47,393 nucleotides of DNA from Methylobacterium sp. E-065 (GCF_022829605.1 NZ_JAKSYD010000220.1:1-47393); one strand, 5' to 3'; counted from the first letter of the stretch, positions 33,935 to 43,382 are shown. Notes: generated by a model not told the origin, from the letters alone. Made by a program: numbers and translations.

Positions 33935-36900
33935 ATGAACCTGTCCAAGTTCTTCATCGACCGCCCGATCTTCGCGGGCGTGCTCTCGGTTCTCATCTTC
34001 ATCGGCGGCCTCATCTCGCTCTTCGCGATGCCGATCTCCGAGTATCCGGACGTGGTGCCGCCCTCCGTCGTGGTGCGGGCGACCTTCCCCGGCGCCAATC
34101 CCAAGGTCATCGTCGAAACCGTGGCCACTCCGATCGAGGAGCAGATCAACGGCGTCGAGGGCATGCTCTACATGTCGAGCCAAGCCACGACCGACGGCAT
34201 CATGACGCTGACCGTCACGTTCCGACTCGGCACCGATCCCGACAAGGCGCAGCAGCTCGTCCAGAACCGGGTTTCGCAGGCCGAGCCGCGCCTGCCGGCC
34301 ATCGTGCGCCAGCTCGGCATCGTCACGGTGAAGTCGTCTCCTGATCTCACGATGGTGGTGCATCTCGTTTCGCCCAACGGGCGCTACGACATGACGTACC
34401 TGCGCAACTACGCGGTGCTCAACATCAGGGACCGGCTGGCCCGCCTCGACGGCGTCGGCCAAGTGCAGCTGTTTGGCTCGGGCGACTACGCGATGCGGAT
34501 CTGGCTCGATCCGCAGAAGGTCGCCGAGCACGGCCTCTCAGCGGGCGATGTGGTGCGCGAGATTCAGGCGCAGAACGTCGAGGCGGCGGCGGGCGTCATC
34601 GGTGCGTCGCCCGCTGTGCCCGGCCTCGACCTTCAACTGTCCCTCAACGCCGAGGGCCGGCTCACCGGCGAGGAGCAGTTCGGCGACATCGTCGTGAAGA
34701 CCGGGGAGAACGGCGAGATCACGCGGCTGCGCGACATCGCCCGGGTCGAGCTCGGCGCCTCGGACTATGCCCTGCGTTCGCTCCTCGACAACAAGTCGGC
34801 CGTGGCGATCCCGATCTCGCAATCGCCGGGCTCGAACGCGATCCAGATCTCGGACGCGGTTCGCCGGACCATGGCCGAGATCAAGACCAACATGCCGGAG
34901 GGGGTCGATTACCAGATCGTCTACGACCCCACGCAGTTCGTACGCGCCTCGATCGAGGCGGTGATCCACACGCTGCTCGAGGCCATCGCCCTCGTCGTCC
35001 TCGTGGTGATCCTGTTCCTGCAGACGTGGCGGGCCTCGATCATCCCGCTGCTCGCCGTGCCGGTCTCCATCGTCGGTACATTCGCGGTGATGCATGTCTT
35101 CGGCTTCTCGATCAACGCGCTGAGCCTGTTCGGCCTCGTCCTCGCCATCGGCATCGTCGTGGACGACGCCATCGTCGTGGTCGAGAACGTCGAGCGCAAT
35201 ATCGAGGCGGGCTTGTCTCCGAGGGAGGCGAGCTACCAGGCCATGCGCGAGGTCTCGGGGCCGATCATCGCCATCGCCCTCGTGTTGGTCGCTGTCTTCG
35301 TGCCGCTGGCCTTCATCAGCGGGCTGACCGGCCAGTTCTACAAGCAGTTCGCTCTGACCATCGCGATCTCGACTGTGATCTCCGCGATCAACTCGCTGAC
35401 CCTGTCGCCGGCCCTCTCGGCGCTGCTCCTGAGGGATCACCACGCCCCGAAGGACCGACTGACCCGGGTCCTCGACGCCCTGCTCGGATGGTTCTTCCGC
35501 CGCTTCAACCGCGCCTTCGGGGCTGCCTCCGACGGTTATGGGCGAGGCGTCGGCGGCGTTGTCTCACGCAAGGGCGCGATGCTGGTCGTCTACCTGGTCC
35601 TCGTGGGCGTGACGGTGGCGCTATTCCGCCAGATCCCCGGCGGCTTCGTGCCCGGCCAGGACAAGCAGTACCTCGTCGGCTTCGCGCAGCTTCCCGACGG
35701 CGCCACCCTCGACCGAACCGAGGAGGTGATCCGTCGGATGAGCGAGATTGCCTTGAAGGAGCCCGGCGTTGAAAGCGCGGTGGCCTTCCCCGGCCTCTCG
35801 ATCAACGGCTTCACCAACAGCTCGAACTCGGGGATCGTGTTCTCAACTCTGAAGTCGTTCGACGAACGGAAGGGGCCGGATCTGAACGGGGCGGCCATCG
35901 CACAATCCCTGAACAAGAAGTACGCCGCAATTCCCGACGCCTTTATCGTCATGTTTCCGCCCCCGCCGGTGAACGGCCTAGGCACGATCGGCGGCTTCAA
36001 GCTTCAGATCGAAGATCGCGCCGGCCTCGGCTACGAGGCCCTCAACGAGGCGACCAAGGCGTTCATGGCGAAGGCCGCAAAGGCGCCCGAGCTGGTCGGT
36101 CTGTTCTCCAGCTTCCAGATGAACGTCCCGCAGCTCTTTGCCGATATAGACCGGACAAAGGCGCGCCAACTCCGCATCCCGGTGACGGATGTGTTCGACA
36201 CGCTGCAGATCTATCTGGGCTCGCTCTACGTCAACGACTTCAACAAGTTCGGCCGGACCTACTCGGTCCGCGTCCAGGCCGACGCGCCGTTCCGTGCTCG
36301 CCAGGACGATATCGGCCAGTTGAAGGTCCGCGCTGGATCAGGCGAGATGGTGCCGCTCTCGGCCCTACTGCGCGTCCGCCAGACGGCGGGGCCGGAGCGG
36401 GCCATGCGCTACAACGGCTTCCTGTCCGCCGACATCAACGCGGGCGCCGCCCCCGGCTACTCCTCGGGTCAGGCCCAGGACGCGGCGGCCCGCATCGCCG
36501 CCGAGACGCTGCCACGGGGCTTCGCCTTCGAGTGGACCGACCTGACCTATCAGGAGTTCATCGCGGGCAATTCGGGCGTCTGGGTCTTCCCGCTGGCACT
36601 CCTCCTCGTGTTCCTCGTGCTTGCCGCCCAGTACGAGAGCCTTGCCCTGCCGCTCGCCATCCTGCTGATCGTGCCGATGGGATTGCTCGCGGCGATGTTC
36701 GGGGTCTGGCTCTCGGCGGGAGACAACAACGTCTTCACCCAGATCGGTCTGATCGTGCTGGTCGGACTCTCGGCGAAGAACGCCATCCTGATCGTGGAAT
36801 TCGCCCGCGAACTGGAATTTGCCGGTCGGAGCCCGGTCCAGGCGGCCATTGAGGCCAGTCGCCTGCGGCTGCGCCCGATCTTGATGACCTCGATGGCCTT

Positions 36901-37129
36901 CATCATGGGCGTGCTACCGCTTGTCACCGCCACTGGGGCCGGATCGGAGATGCGCAGCGCCATGGGCGTAGCGGTCTTTTCCGGGATGATCGGCGTTACG
37001 GCCTTCGGCCTGTTCCTTACTCCAGTCTTTTACGTGCTGCTTCGCCGCCTATCGGGCAACCGGCCGCTCAAGCAACATGGCGCAGGAGTGCCGGCCCCCA
37101 TGGCGGATGGCATCAAACATGCCGCGTAG
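33935..37129 (+). CDS. RND multidrug efflux transporter (HAE1/AcrB family)
   Basis: The 1064-residue pump has the usual HAE1 length. It starts MNLSKFFIDRPIFAGVLSVL; the frame runs about 580 nt further upstream, but that part only shadows the adaptor gene. The proton-relay aspartates are Asp410-Asp411 in GIVVDDAIVVVENVERN and the lysine is Lys948 in GLSAKNAILIVEFA, matching AcrB Asp407/408 and Lys940. The two large periplasmic loops and twelve membrane spans are complete. Probable substrates are hydrophobic or amphiphilic toxicants; specificity cannot be read. The C-terminus is followed after 15 nt by the degenerate IS copy 2. Confidence 0.95.
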   Translation: MNLSKFFIDRPIFAGVLSVLIFIGGLISLFAMPISEYPDVVPPSVVVRATFPGANPKVIVETVATPIEEQINGVEGMLYMSSQATTDGIMTLTVTFRLGTDPDKAQQLVQNRVSQAEPRLPAIVRQLGIVTVKSSPDLTMVVHLVSPNGRYDMTYLRNYAVLNIRDRLARLDGVGQVQLFGSGDYAMRIWLDPQKVAEHGLSAGDVVREIQAQNVEAAAGVIGASPAVPGLDLQLSLNAEGRLTGEEQFGDIVVKTGENGEITRLRDIARVELGASDYALRSLLDNKSAVAIPISQSPGSNAIQISDAVRRTMAEIKTNMPEGVDYQIVYDPTQFVRASIEAVIHTLLEAIALVVLVVILFLQTWRASIIPLLAVPVSIVGTFAVMHVFGFSINALSLFGLVLAIGIVVDDAIVVVENVERNIEAGLSPREASYQAMREVSGPIIAIALVLVAVFVPLAFISGLTGQFYKQFALTIAISTVISAINSLTLSPALSALLLRDHHAPKDRLTRVLDALLGWFFRRFNRAFGAASDGYGRGVGGVVSRKGAMLVVYLVLVGVTVALFRQIPGGFVPGQDKQYLVGFAQLPDGATLDRTEEVIRRMSEIALKEPGVESAVAFPGLSINGFTNSSNSGIVFSTLKSFDERKGPDLNGAAIAQSLNKKYAAIPDAFIVMFPPPPVNGLGTIGGFKLQIEDRAGLGYEALNEATKAFMAKAAKAPELVGLFSSFQMNVPQLFADIDRTKARQLRIPVTDVFDTLQIYLGSLYVNDFNKFGRTYSVRVQADAPFRARQDDIGQLKVRAGSGEMVPLSALLRVRQTAGPERAMRYNGFLSADINAGAAPGYSSGQAQDAAARIAAETLPRGFAFEWTDLTYQEFIAGNSGVWVFPLALLLVFLVLAAQYESLALPLAILLIVPMGLLAAMFGVWLSAGDNNVFTQIGLIVLVGLSAKNAILIVEFARELEFAGRSPVQAAIEASRLRLRPILMTSMAFIMGVLPLVTATGAGSEMRSAMGVAVFSGMIGVTAFGLFLTPVFYVLLRRLSGNRPLKQHGAGVPAPMADGIKHAA

Positions 37130-37144
37130 AACGCGTGCGTCTGA

Positions 37145-37969
37145 GAGCGCCTAACAGAACGGCACTGCGCTGGATGTGCCGCGTTGGTTTGGCATGGCCA
37201 GACCGCTTCTCCGCAATGATACCTCTGGGATAAGATCGCTCCGCTCCCCCTGCCGTCTCGACCTCGTCCGGCAGGTGGGGGTAGCCCGATCGCGAACCGC
37301 GCCGCACTGACGGGTATCCTGTTCGTGTTATGCTCGGGGCTACCCTGGGGGATGCTGCCGGCCGAGATGGGCTGCGGCTCGGACATAAGCTGCTGGCGCT
37401 TGCTGCGGGATTGGCAGGCGGCGGGTGTGTGGAGCCGCCTGCACGCAGCCGGACAGATCGACTGGCGCCGGGCTTGCCTGGACAGCGCCTCTGTCCCCGC
37501 AAATGGGGGGGGCTGCCACCGGCCCGAACCCGACGGACTGGGGCAAGGCGGATACGAAGCGCCACCTCGTCACCGACGCGCGCGGCACGCCGCTCGGCTT
37601 CTGCCTAGCGGGGCCAACCGGCACGAGAGCGTCATGATGGCGGCTACTCTCGATGCCATCCCGCCCCTGCGGAGTGGTCGGCGCGGGCGGCCGCGACGGC
37701 GTCCAGACAAGCTGCATGCCGATAAAGCCTACGACGCCCGGCGCCGACGCCACGAGTACCGAGCGCGGGGGATCATGCCACGCATCGCACGCCCGGGCAT
37801 CGAGAGCAGCGAGCGGCTGGGCCGGCACCGATGGGTGGTGGAGCGCACGCACGCTTGGTTCAACCGCTACCGCCGGCTGCCCGTGCGCTGCGAGCGCCGT
37901 GCAGGCATCTACGAAGCCTTCACCAGCCTCATTGCACGCAATCAGATCAAACGGTTCCGGTAGGCGCTT
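37145..37969 (+). mobile_element. Degenerate IS5-family element, copy 2
   Basis: Inverted ends are visible: GAGCGCCTAACAGAACGG at 37145 and, as reverse complement, AAGCGCCTACCGGAACCG ending at 37969 (about 14 of 18 identical). The transposase begins about 37194 (MARPLL) but breaks frame soon after and again near 37330, 37500 and 37640. Readable pieces are KRHLVTDARGTPLGF, KLHADKAYDARRRR, RGIMPRIARPGIESSERLGR and WVVERTHAWFNRYRRLPVR. It is the same element type as copy 1 at 25585 and in the same orientation. Inactive. Confidence 0.8.
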
Positions 37970-38079
37970 TTAATCGGGAAGCGCAAGCGCTCCGATCACG
38001 TGATGGCTAGGAGTAACGGGGGTAATGGGTAGAGTGATAGTCGGCCGATGATCGAGATCGGCGCTGCTTGATCCTCGGT

Positions 38080-38286
38080 TTAGCGGCACCAAGAGGCAGC
38101 ACCACACCACCGGATAGGAGCACGATTGATAGCTGCGGTCGTGACAGGATCCGCAGACGGCAGGTGCGCCACGGCTGGTTCTGCGGGGCGATTGGCTTCC
38201 ACCAGCATAGCTGCCGAGAAGCAGCAGACGCCTAGAACGACGATCCAGAACGCGCCTTTTAGGGTTCGAAGTGTTCGCTTGGGCAT
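38080..38286 (-). CDS. Small hypothetical membrane protein
   Basis: This 68-residue frame has a basic N-terminus (MPKRTLRTLKG) followed by one hydrophobic segment (AFWIVVLGVCCFSAAMLVEA) and a Pro/Ala-rich tail. The pattern suggests a single-span inner-membrane or exported peptide. I see no family. No clear ribosome site precedes the ATG, so the gene call is tentative. Confidence 0.4.
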   Translation of the reverse strand: MPKRTLRTLKGAFWIVVLGVCCFSAAMLVEANRPAEPAVAHLPSADPVTTAAINRAPIRWCGAASWCR

Positions 38287-38514
38287 GGCGGAGATGCTGG
38301 GGGCTGTCGGTTAGCGAACCGTTGCGCCGCTCAACAGCTACGAGAACAGTTTGCATCAAGCGGATCGTATGGATCCCATCTGCAGCCGCTCAGCCTCCTT
38401 TCGCCACGCATCCCGCTCGTCCTGTGTCGCCTCGATGCGGGCATGCAGGTGACCGGCGGCGATGGCGGTCTCCCTCCGCTTGTCGTGTTGAAACGCGCCT
38501 CCAAGATTGAACAG

Positions 38515-38628
38515 CTAGTGCTGCCGGACGTTCCTGGATGCGTCGCGGTTCCGATAGAAATCCCAGAGCAGGAATGCCGGGAATGGGATCACGATCGCGA
38601 AGAAGATCCAATCGAACATCTGTGGCAT
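38515..38628 (-). CDS. Very small membrane protein (37 residues)
   Basis: The frame reads MPQMFDWIFFAIVIPFPAFL, then LWDFYRNRDASRNVRQH. It has one strongly hydrophobic span followed by a charged tail, and GAAGG lies 7 nt before the ATG. Composition is far from random GC-rich noise. It is shorter than usual gene-finding limits. No function can be given. Confidence 0.5.
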   Translation of the reverse strand: MPQMFDWIFFAIVIPFPAFLLWDFYRNRDASRNVRQH

Positions 38629-38720
38629 GGGCAAGCCTTCTACAGGTTACAGGGGAGTCAACCCGCGTCGAGCTCATCGGGGCCGACGCAGGGCCTCGCT
38701 ACTCTGCGATAAGCGATCAG

Positions 38721-39023
38721 TTAAATCTTGTCGTCTGGCTCGGTCGCCTCCACGCTCGTGCCCAGCACTCCAGCCGTAGGCTTGGAAACTGGCTCGTGCT
38801 TGTCCCCGCCGGTCAGCCCCGATCCGACGTGGGCACCACGTTTGTAGCTGTTGACCTCTTGTTGCCGATTGGGGTGCTGATCGCGGGACGTATCGGGAAA
38901 GCGGTAGAGCTGCCGCCAAGGTGTGGACGGCGCACCCAAGCGGATTGCGCTGGGTAGGGTGAACAGCCAAGCCGCAAGCACCATCCACGGCACGACGAAA
39001 ACAACAAAAGCGGTCAGACCCAT
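38721..39023 (-). CDS. Small hypothetical membrane-anchored protein
   Basis: The 100-residue frame begins MGLTAFVVFVVPWMVLAAWL, a clear membrane segment, followed by a polar tail of about 70 residues. GGGAG lies 8 nt before the ATG at 39023. The tail has no recognisable domain. Its neighbours are other small membrane frames on the same strand. Confidence 0.5.
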   Translation of the reverse strand: MGLTAFVVFVVPWMVLAAWLFTLPSAIRLGAPSTPWRQLYRFPDTSRDQHPNRQQEVNSYKRGAHVGSGLTGGDKHEPVSKPTAGVLGTSVEATEPDDKI

Positions 39024-39410
39024 GGCGTTCTCCCAGCGGTATTCAGCACCAATGTGGCGAACGCCGGAGAAGTAATACTGATCCTACGGCGAAGATTACA
39101 ATCGATACTGCGCTGCAGCGCATTCTTCGCGACGGGCAGCGCGATGCGCCAGGGTGCTGATACGGCGCGAGCATCGCCTCTTAGTACCTGTGCGATCTAC
39201 CGCAGTTCTCAGACCTGACGCCTTGTACCAGTGTTCACGACCGGCCAGAGCATCAGAGACGACGCCGGCGCACGCTGTTTCGGCGGCAGGCGCTTTGGGA
39301 CCTTTTCGGCAGCCCCTACGCGTAGCTGTCAGATCCGGCATCTCCTCCGAGCGGCAGAAATCCTGCGTTTACGTGCCTGTGGTGACCTGCGAGCGATATC
39401 GGAGGTCCGT
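39024..39410. other. Intergenic stretch, no gene seen
   Basis: The frames on both strands lack domains and ribosome sites. The right end must carry the promoter for the exported protein starting at 39411. Confidence 0.4.
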
Positions 39411-39716
39411 ATGCGGAAGCCTCTGCTGAGGTCCAACGGCGCGGTGGCCCTGGTCGGTCTCCCGCTGTGTGGCACACTGCCTGCCGCTCAGGCTGGCGGT
39501 GGCATTGGGGTGGGTGGTGCGGCGGCACAGGGCGCGATTGGCGGCCTTGCGGTCGGTGACGCAATTGCCTCGGCCAATGATGGCTACTGCCTGGGCCGCC
39601 CGGTCTATCGCGCGCCACCGCCGGTGTACGTCGAGGAGGTCTGCCACATCGAGCGCCGCGGCTTCATCGATCCCTACGGCGTCGAACACATTCGGCGTGC
39701 GCGCGTCTGCGAGTAG
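39411..39716 (+). CDS. Small exported hypothetical protein
   Basis: The 101-residue protein starts at ATG 39411 with an excellent ribosome site (GGAGG, 5 nt upstream). A signal peptide (MRKPLLRSNGAVALVGLPLC, processing likely near AQA) is followed by a glycine/alanine-rich stretch GGGIGVGGAAAQGAIGG and a tail with two cysteines (EEVCHIERRG, RRARVCE). The longer frame from 39231 is not supported. Probably periplasmic; function unknown. Confidence 0.7.
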   Translation: MRKPLLRSNGAVALVGLPLCGTLPAAQAGGGIGVGGAAAQGAIGGLAVGDAIASANDGYCLGRPVYRAPPPVYVEEVCHIERRGFIDPYGVEHIRRARVCE

Positions 39717-39833
39717 GACAGAGCGGCCCCTTTGCAGCAGGCGCTGTTCGCTTTCCGTACTGGCTGTTGCAGCAGTGTAGCAGCCAGTCCCGAACGGCTC
39801 AGCTATGGTGCCAACGTCATCAAGGCGCCCTCC

Positions 39834-40001
39834 ATGCTCAACCGCTCGATCCTGGTCCGTAGCGCCTTCATCGGGCTGCTGCTCATCGGCCTTGTGGCGT
39901 TGGCTGACAGCATAGTCCGTCAGCAACTGCAGCAGGCCGCGGGCGAGATGGCTACGCTGCCGGCAACAGAGATCGTGCAGACCACCGGCGCAATCCGGTG
40001 A
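39834..40001 (+). CDS. Small hypothetical membrane protein
   Basis: The 55-residue frame reads MLNRSILVRSAFIGLLLIGL, then VALADSIVRQQLQQ. It is a single-span or signal-anchor peptide with a polar tail. The stop overlaps the GTG of the next gene as GTGA, which suggests the two are translated together. No family recognised. Confidence 0.5.
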   Translation: MLNRSILVRSAFIGLLLIGLVALADSIVRQQLQQAAGEMATLPATEIVQTTGAIR

Positions 40002-40342
40002 ACCGGCAGGTGCACATAACCGGCGTGATCGCGCTGGTGACTCTCGGGCCAGTCTCGGCCCTGGCGGCTGAGCCGGCCGATCTGCCAGCGCTGGAACAGG
40101 CGTGGCACGTCTGCGTGCGCCAGGCGTACGACGGCCAGCAGGACCGTGGCAGCCGGGCTGGCCGGGAGCGCAACGCGCTCGATGAGTGCAAGCCACACGA
40201 GGACCGCTACGTGTCCGCCCTGATGGCTGCCCGCCCCAACGATGCCGACACCCCCATGAACGGCTGGGCTCGGACGTGGGCCGCATACGTGTCGTTCGTG
40301 GTGGATCCCGTGGCGGCCTGGATCGAGGCGCTGCGGCGCTGA
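39998..40342 (+). CDS. Small exported hypothetical protein
   Basis: The 114-residue frame has a GTG start overlapping the previous stop. The signal peptide MNRQVHITGVIALVTLGPVS ends near ALAAEPA. The mature part is helical and polar, with two cysteines (HVCVRQAYDG, NALDECKPHEDRY) and a C-terminal aromatic stretch. Probably periplasmic; no known domain. Confidence 0.6.
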   Translation: MNRQVHITGVIALVTLGPVSALAAEPADLPALEQAWHVCVRQAYDGQQDRGSRAGRERNALDECKPHEDRYVSALMAARPNDADTPMNGWARTWAAYVSFVVDPVAAWIEALRR

Positions 40343-40679
40343 TCCAACGGGAAGCCAGGGTAAACGGACTATTTACCAGATGTGCGCAATTGCACCGAAC
40401 GCCCTAATCTCCTCGCCCCTGGCCGTCGTTGTACTGGCACACCCACCGGAGACCAGCGGCCATGCTGATCCTCAACCCGCTCACCGGCCAAACTGTCGAG
40501 ATCGTAGTGCCGCGGCCTCGGCCCTGGACGGCTTGAGATCGCATCAGCTTATGCCCATCTTCGACAGGACACGCGCACACGTAATCGCGCCATAGGCCGG
40601 GCGCCTTCACCTACAGTCCGCAGCCCTTCCCTGGCACGCTCAACACAGGCCCCGCTCCTATCGAGCGGAACACGCACTC
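40343..40679. other. Intergenic stretch
   Basis: Nothing firm is seen. A 24-codon frame at 40462-40536 (MLILNPLTGQTVEIVVPRPR) has a credible hydrophobic start but is too short to support alone. Confidence 0.35.
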
Positions 40680-40892
40680 ATGACGCTAGCCGACCTCAAC
40701 AAACCCGCTGAACTGACCCTCTGGTCCAGCCGCGCCCCAGCTCACACCGCACAAGGGCATCGCTTTCCGACCTTGCGCGCGGCACTCGCTGCCGCGACCG
40801 AGGCGATGGATACGGGCGATGCCAGGCCGTGGATCATAACAGACGCTGGCGACATCCTGGCGCCCAGCTGGATAGCCTCGTATCGCCTTTAA
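40680..40892 (+). CDS. Small cytoplasmic hypothetical protein
   Basis: The 70-residue frame reads MTLADLNKPAELTLWSSRAP, and later HRFPTLRAALAAATEAMDTG and PWIITDAGDILAPSWI. The layout looks like a compact alpha/beta protein, similar in style to short uncharacterised proteins of Methylobacterium and rhizobia. The ribosome site is weak. No function known. Confidence 0.5.
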   Translation: MTLADLNKPAELTLWSSRAPAHTAQGHRFPTLRAALAAATEAMDTGDARPWIITDAGDILAPSWIASYRL

Positions 40893-41148
40893 ACGCCGTG
40901 GGCCGGCGCGGCGGGGTGTCCAGTTCCCCCGCCCCCGCATGCGCCGCTGCTCACGCCGCTGCCCGGCCGAGGCCTCACGAGCAAGGTACAGGGGACTGGT
41001 CCACACCCATCTGTCGCCACATGCCCGCCTGCAACAAGCACCGTGTGGGTCGCGACCACCTCAGGTGGATCAGCAGTGGGTGCCAACGCTATAACAGGCG
41101 GAGATGCGGTCGTCGCGAGCGCGGTACCGGACGGCTTGCCGCGGTGGC

Positions 41149-41229
41149 CTAGTCCGTCAGCACAGCGATGAGCGAGAACGACGTGGCGAGCATGAACGTG
41201 CCCGCCACTAGGGACGAGATCAGCAACAT
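41149..41229 (-). CDS. Very small membrane peptide (26 residues)
   Basis: The frame MLLISSLVAGTFMLATSFSL with tail IAVLTD is one transmembrane helix and little else. AAAGG lies about 6 nt before the ATG. Such single-helix proteins are often regulators of membrane complexes, but nothing here shows a partner. Confidence 0.45.
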   Translation of the reverse strand: MLLISSLVAGTFMLATSFSLIAVLTD

Positions 41230-41420
41230 GGTGGACCTTTGGAGTGTCACTACGGCTCTGTTCCTCCAATGATTGAGTGTCACGGGCGGTTGCAAGCCGG
41301 TTGTGCATAGCCGACCAGCGCCCGTAGCTCTTCTTGTCGGCGAGTGGCGATCAGTCGGCGCCAGAGCCGATATCGACCCTCACAGGTTGGGCCAAGGGCG
41401 GCCTTAACGAAGCATTCACC

Positions 41421-41627
41421 ATGTCCGTTGAGGATCCGCTTACAATCGGAGGCCCGCCTTCAGCCATGTTCGATGCCTTGTTCTGGTGGTGCGCTTTCGT
41501 GGCCCTTGCCGGGTCATACGTTTTGGTCGGGATCGCCTTGATAGGAGGGCGGTCGAGACTCCGCTCTGCCGAGGCCAAACTGTCGAGTGAGGCTACTCTG
41601 GTGATGCGTCACTTCGGCCAGGCGTAG
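41421..41627 (+). CDS. Small hypothetical membrane protein
   Basis: The 68-residue frame has a short polar start (MSVEDPLTIGG), one hydrophobic span (MFDALFWWCAFVALAGSYVL and following) and a basic helical tail (RSRLRSAEAKLSSEATLVMR). It is a likely single-span protein with a cytoplasmic tail. The ribosome site is weak. Confidence 0.5.
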   Translation: MSVEDPLTIGGPPSAMFDALFWWCAFVALAGSYVLVGIALIGGRSRLRSAEAKLSSEATLVMRHFGQA

Positions 41628-41757
41628 GACGCGAGATGGTCGAACCTACTGTCGCTCGACCGGATTATGGTAGGTAAAGCAACGCCTCGTTAACTATATC
41701 CGCTCCAACCTATCCGCTTGATTGCAGACCGATGTCGCAACACCGAGTGGAATAGGC

Positions 41758-42015
41758 ATGCCAACGATCAGTCAGCAGGCGTGCGAAGTAAAGGTGGATG
41801 GCGCGTGGCAGGCCGCCACCTTCGCGGAGGCCCGTAGTCGGTACATGATGGCGCAAAAGCGTTGCCCCGCCTGTCAGGGGCAAATCATCATCGCCGGGAT
41901 CTATTCCGGCGCGGGCAGTCTCAAGCTGCAGCACCGCCGATCACACACTGGTTGCCCGCTCAAGCCCGAGACGTACACCGGTACGCCGACACCGCACCCT
42001 CAGGCGCTGATCTAA
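41758..42015 (+). CDS. Small hypothetical protein with Cys/His cluster
   Basis: The 85-residue frame has the segment QKRCPACQGQIIIAG, then LKLQHRRSHTGCPLKP. CxxC followed by H...H...C could bind a zinc ion. The N-terminal part (KVDGAWQAATFAEARSRYMM) looks helical. GTGGA lies upstream of the ATG. No family named. Confidence 0.6.
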   Translation: MPTISQQACEVKVDGAWQAATFAEARSRYMMAQKRCPACQGQIIIAGIYSGAGSLKLQHRRSHTGCPLKPETYTGTPTPHPQALI

Positions 42016-42156
42016 GGGCCGCTCGGCCCCACCCCGATCTGATCACGGGGCAGGGGAGCATCCGATCTCACCAGCGTGGGCCGGTACGCAACGTGGCCCG
42101 TCAGTATGATGCCGCAATGCGGTTACGGGTGCGTGTACGGCACCCGTAGGCCGATC

Positions 42157-42312
42157 TCAGTAGCCGTAGTAACCCCGGCCATAGTAGCCGCGGCCGTCGC
42201 CAAACGGGCTCGCATAGTACCCAGCCGGAGCGTAACCATCACTGGAGGGGTCGCCATAGCCGTATCCGACGGCAGCACCCAAGGCCAAGTTGGAGCAGGC
42301 ATCGCATCGCAT
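42157..42312 (-). CDS. Small Gly/Tyr-rich protein
   Basis: The 51-residue frame starts MRCDACSNLALGAAVGYGYG and ends in repeated GYYGRGYYGY. AAGGAG lies 6 nt before the ATG at 42312, an ideal ribosome site that decides this start over the longer frame. Tyr/Gly repeats resemble small exported or surface-associated peptides. No clear signal peptide. Function unknown. Confidence 0.6.
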   Translation of the reverse strand: MRCDACSNLALGAAVGYGYGDPSSDGYAPAGYYASPFGDGRGYYGRGYYGY

Positions 42313-42602
42313 ATCGACTCCTTTTGGGTTCGTTGCCGGATCTGCCTCGATCGCACGATGCCGGTCTGGATGCGGCGCAGATAGCGTCCGAGTTGCTGTC
42401 CGACCCGACATCCGTAATAGGCGAATGGCCGGATGTCGATCGCAACCATAGTGATTGTAAGTCACCTCACTTTCTTGCCAAATCTCGGATCCGAGTATTC
42501 AACTTGACCAGATTGCATGAACTACTGCTCTGATCGAATAATAATGATGGTACGGGACCGAATGCATTGTCCGTTAACCGCGATCCAGCGGATGCTGAGA
42601 CC

Positions 42603-42848
42603 CTAGCGCTCAGAGATTAGGATCTCGCGAATGGTTGACCAATGCTCGGCGAACCGCGCGACGACTGCGGGATCATCCGTCTGCCCAGGCACAGCTACGT
42701 CGGTGGATCACACCCCGATGTCGCCGTGGCGTGCGATGAGCGGCCATGCGTCATCGGTAGGCGCGGCCTCCAACACCGTGAAGCCTTCGTCCTCGAGGGC
42801 ATCGACGGTGATCATGCGAACGAATTTACCCTTTTCGACAACTCGCAC
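42603..42848 (-). pseudogene. CheY-type response regulator remnant, frameshifted
   Basis: On the minus strand the first frame reads VRVVEKGKFVRMITVDALED, then EGFTVLEAAPTDDAWPLIAR and HGDIGV with a stop (about 42848 to 42710). After a shift it continues TDVAVPGQTDDPAVVARFAE, then HWSTIREILISER and a stop. This matches the receiver pattern VLVVEDE-LIRM-D-LED-GF-V-EA and TDV-MPG-MDG, including the phosphoacceptor-region Asp. The acidic pocket (EKGK instead of EDE) and the frameshift show it is dead. It lies near an intact response regulator and a hybrid kinase gene. Confidence 0.7.
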
Positions 42849-42979
42849 ACAGGCGCGACAATGTCATAGCGGGCGGGTATGATCCTTGAACATGAGCTAG
42901 ACTGATAAGCTTTCAGCCTTGGCAGGTTGAACGGCGAACTGACACTTGTACGTCGTAACGCGCCATTTGGAGGGCCGCG

Positions 42980-43186
42980 ATGTGTAAGCGCGAGACCGAA
43001 CGTGAGATGGTTAGGCGGCACGTCGAGGAAGGTGCCAAGCATATCGAGAGGCAACGTGCGTTAGTCGCTCGTTTTAAGACAAATGGTTGGCCGTTCCACG
43101 ATGCCGAGACCCTCCTCGTTACCTTTAAGGACATCCAGCGCCAGCATGAAGACTACCTCGCGCGGATAGCCCACGGGCAGGGGTGA
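42980..43186 (+). CDS. Small helical hypothetical protein
   Basis: The 68-residue charged protein reads MCKRETEREMVRRHVEEGAK, then HIERQRALVARFKTNGWPFH and LVTFKDIQRQHEDYLARIAH. GGAGG lies shortly before the ATG at 42980. It is probably two helices. Short proteins of this type are common in Methylobacterium and rhizobia and have no known function. Confidence 0.65.
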   Translation: MCKRETEREMVRRHVEEGAKHIERQRALVARFKTNGWPFHDAETLLVTFKDIQRQHEDYLARIAHGQG

Positions 43187-43382
43187 GGGATCTTGTCGGA
43201 GGGGAGAGCGCTCGTATTTTCAGCAGCGAAAGCAGCCATCCGAGGTGCCGGTACTCAGATAAAGTATGCCCAATAAGCATCTCGATTTACTGAACAAAAC
43301 AGATCACGCTTGTGCGACCCGCGAAATTAATGCGCGACATACAAGCGCGGAGGCGTTGCTCCTTTGCGTATGCGCAAGCATT

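Noticed and set aside
37970..38677. Antisense frames of 95-129 residues at 37970-38359 and 38390-38677
   Set aside because: Their composition is random-like, with no domain or ribosome site; smaller hydrophobic frames in the same region are more credible.
40462..40536. 24-codon frame MLILNPLTGQTVEIVVPRPR...
   Set aside because: Too short to support without conservation data; mentioned only in the intergenic note.
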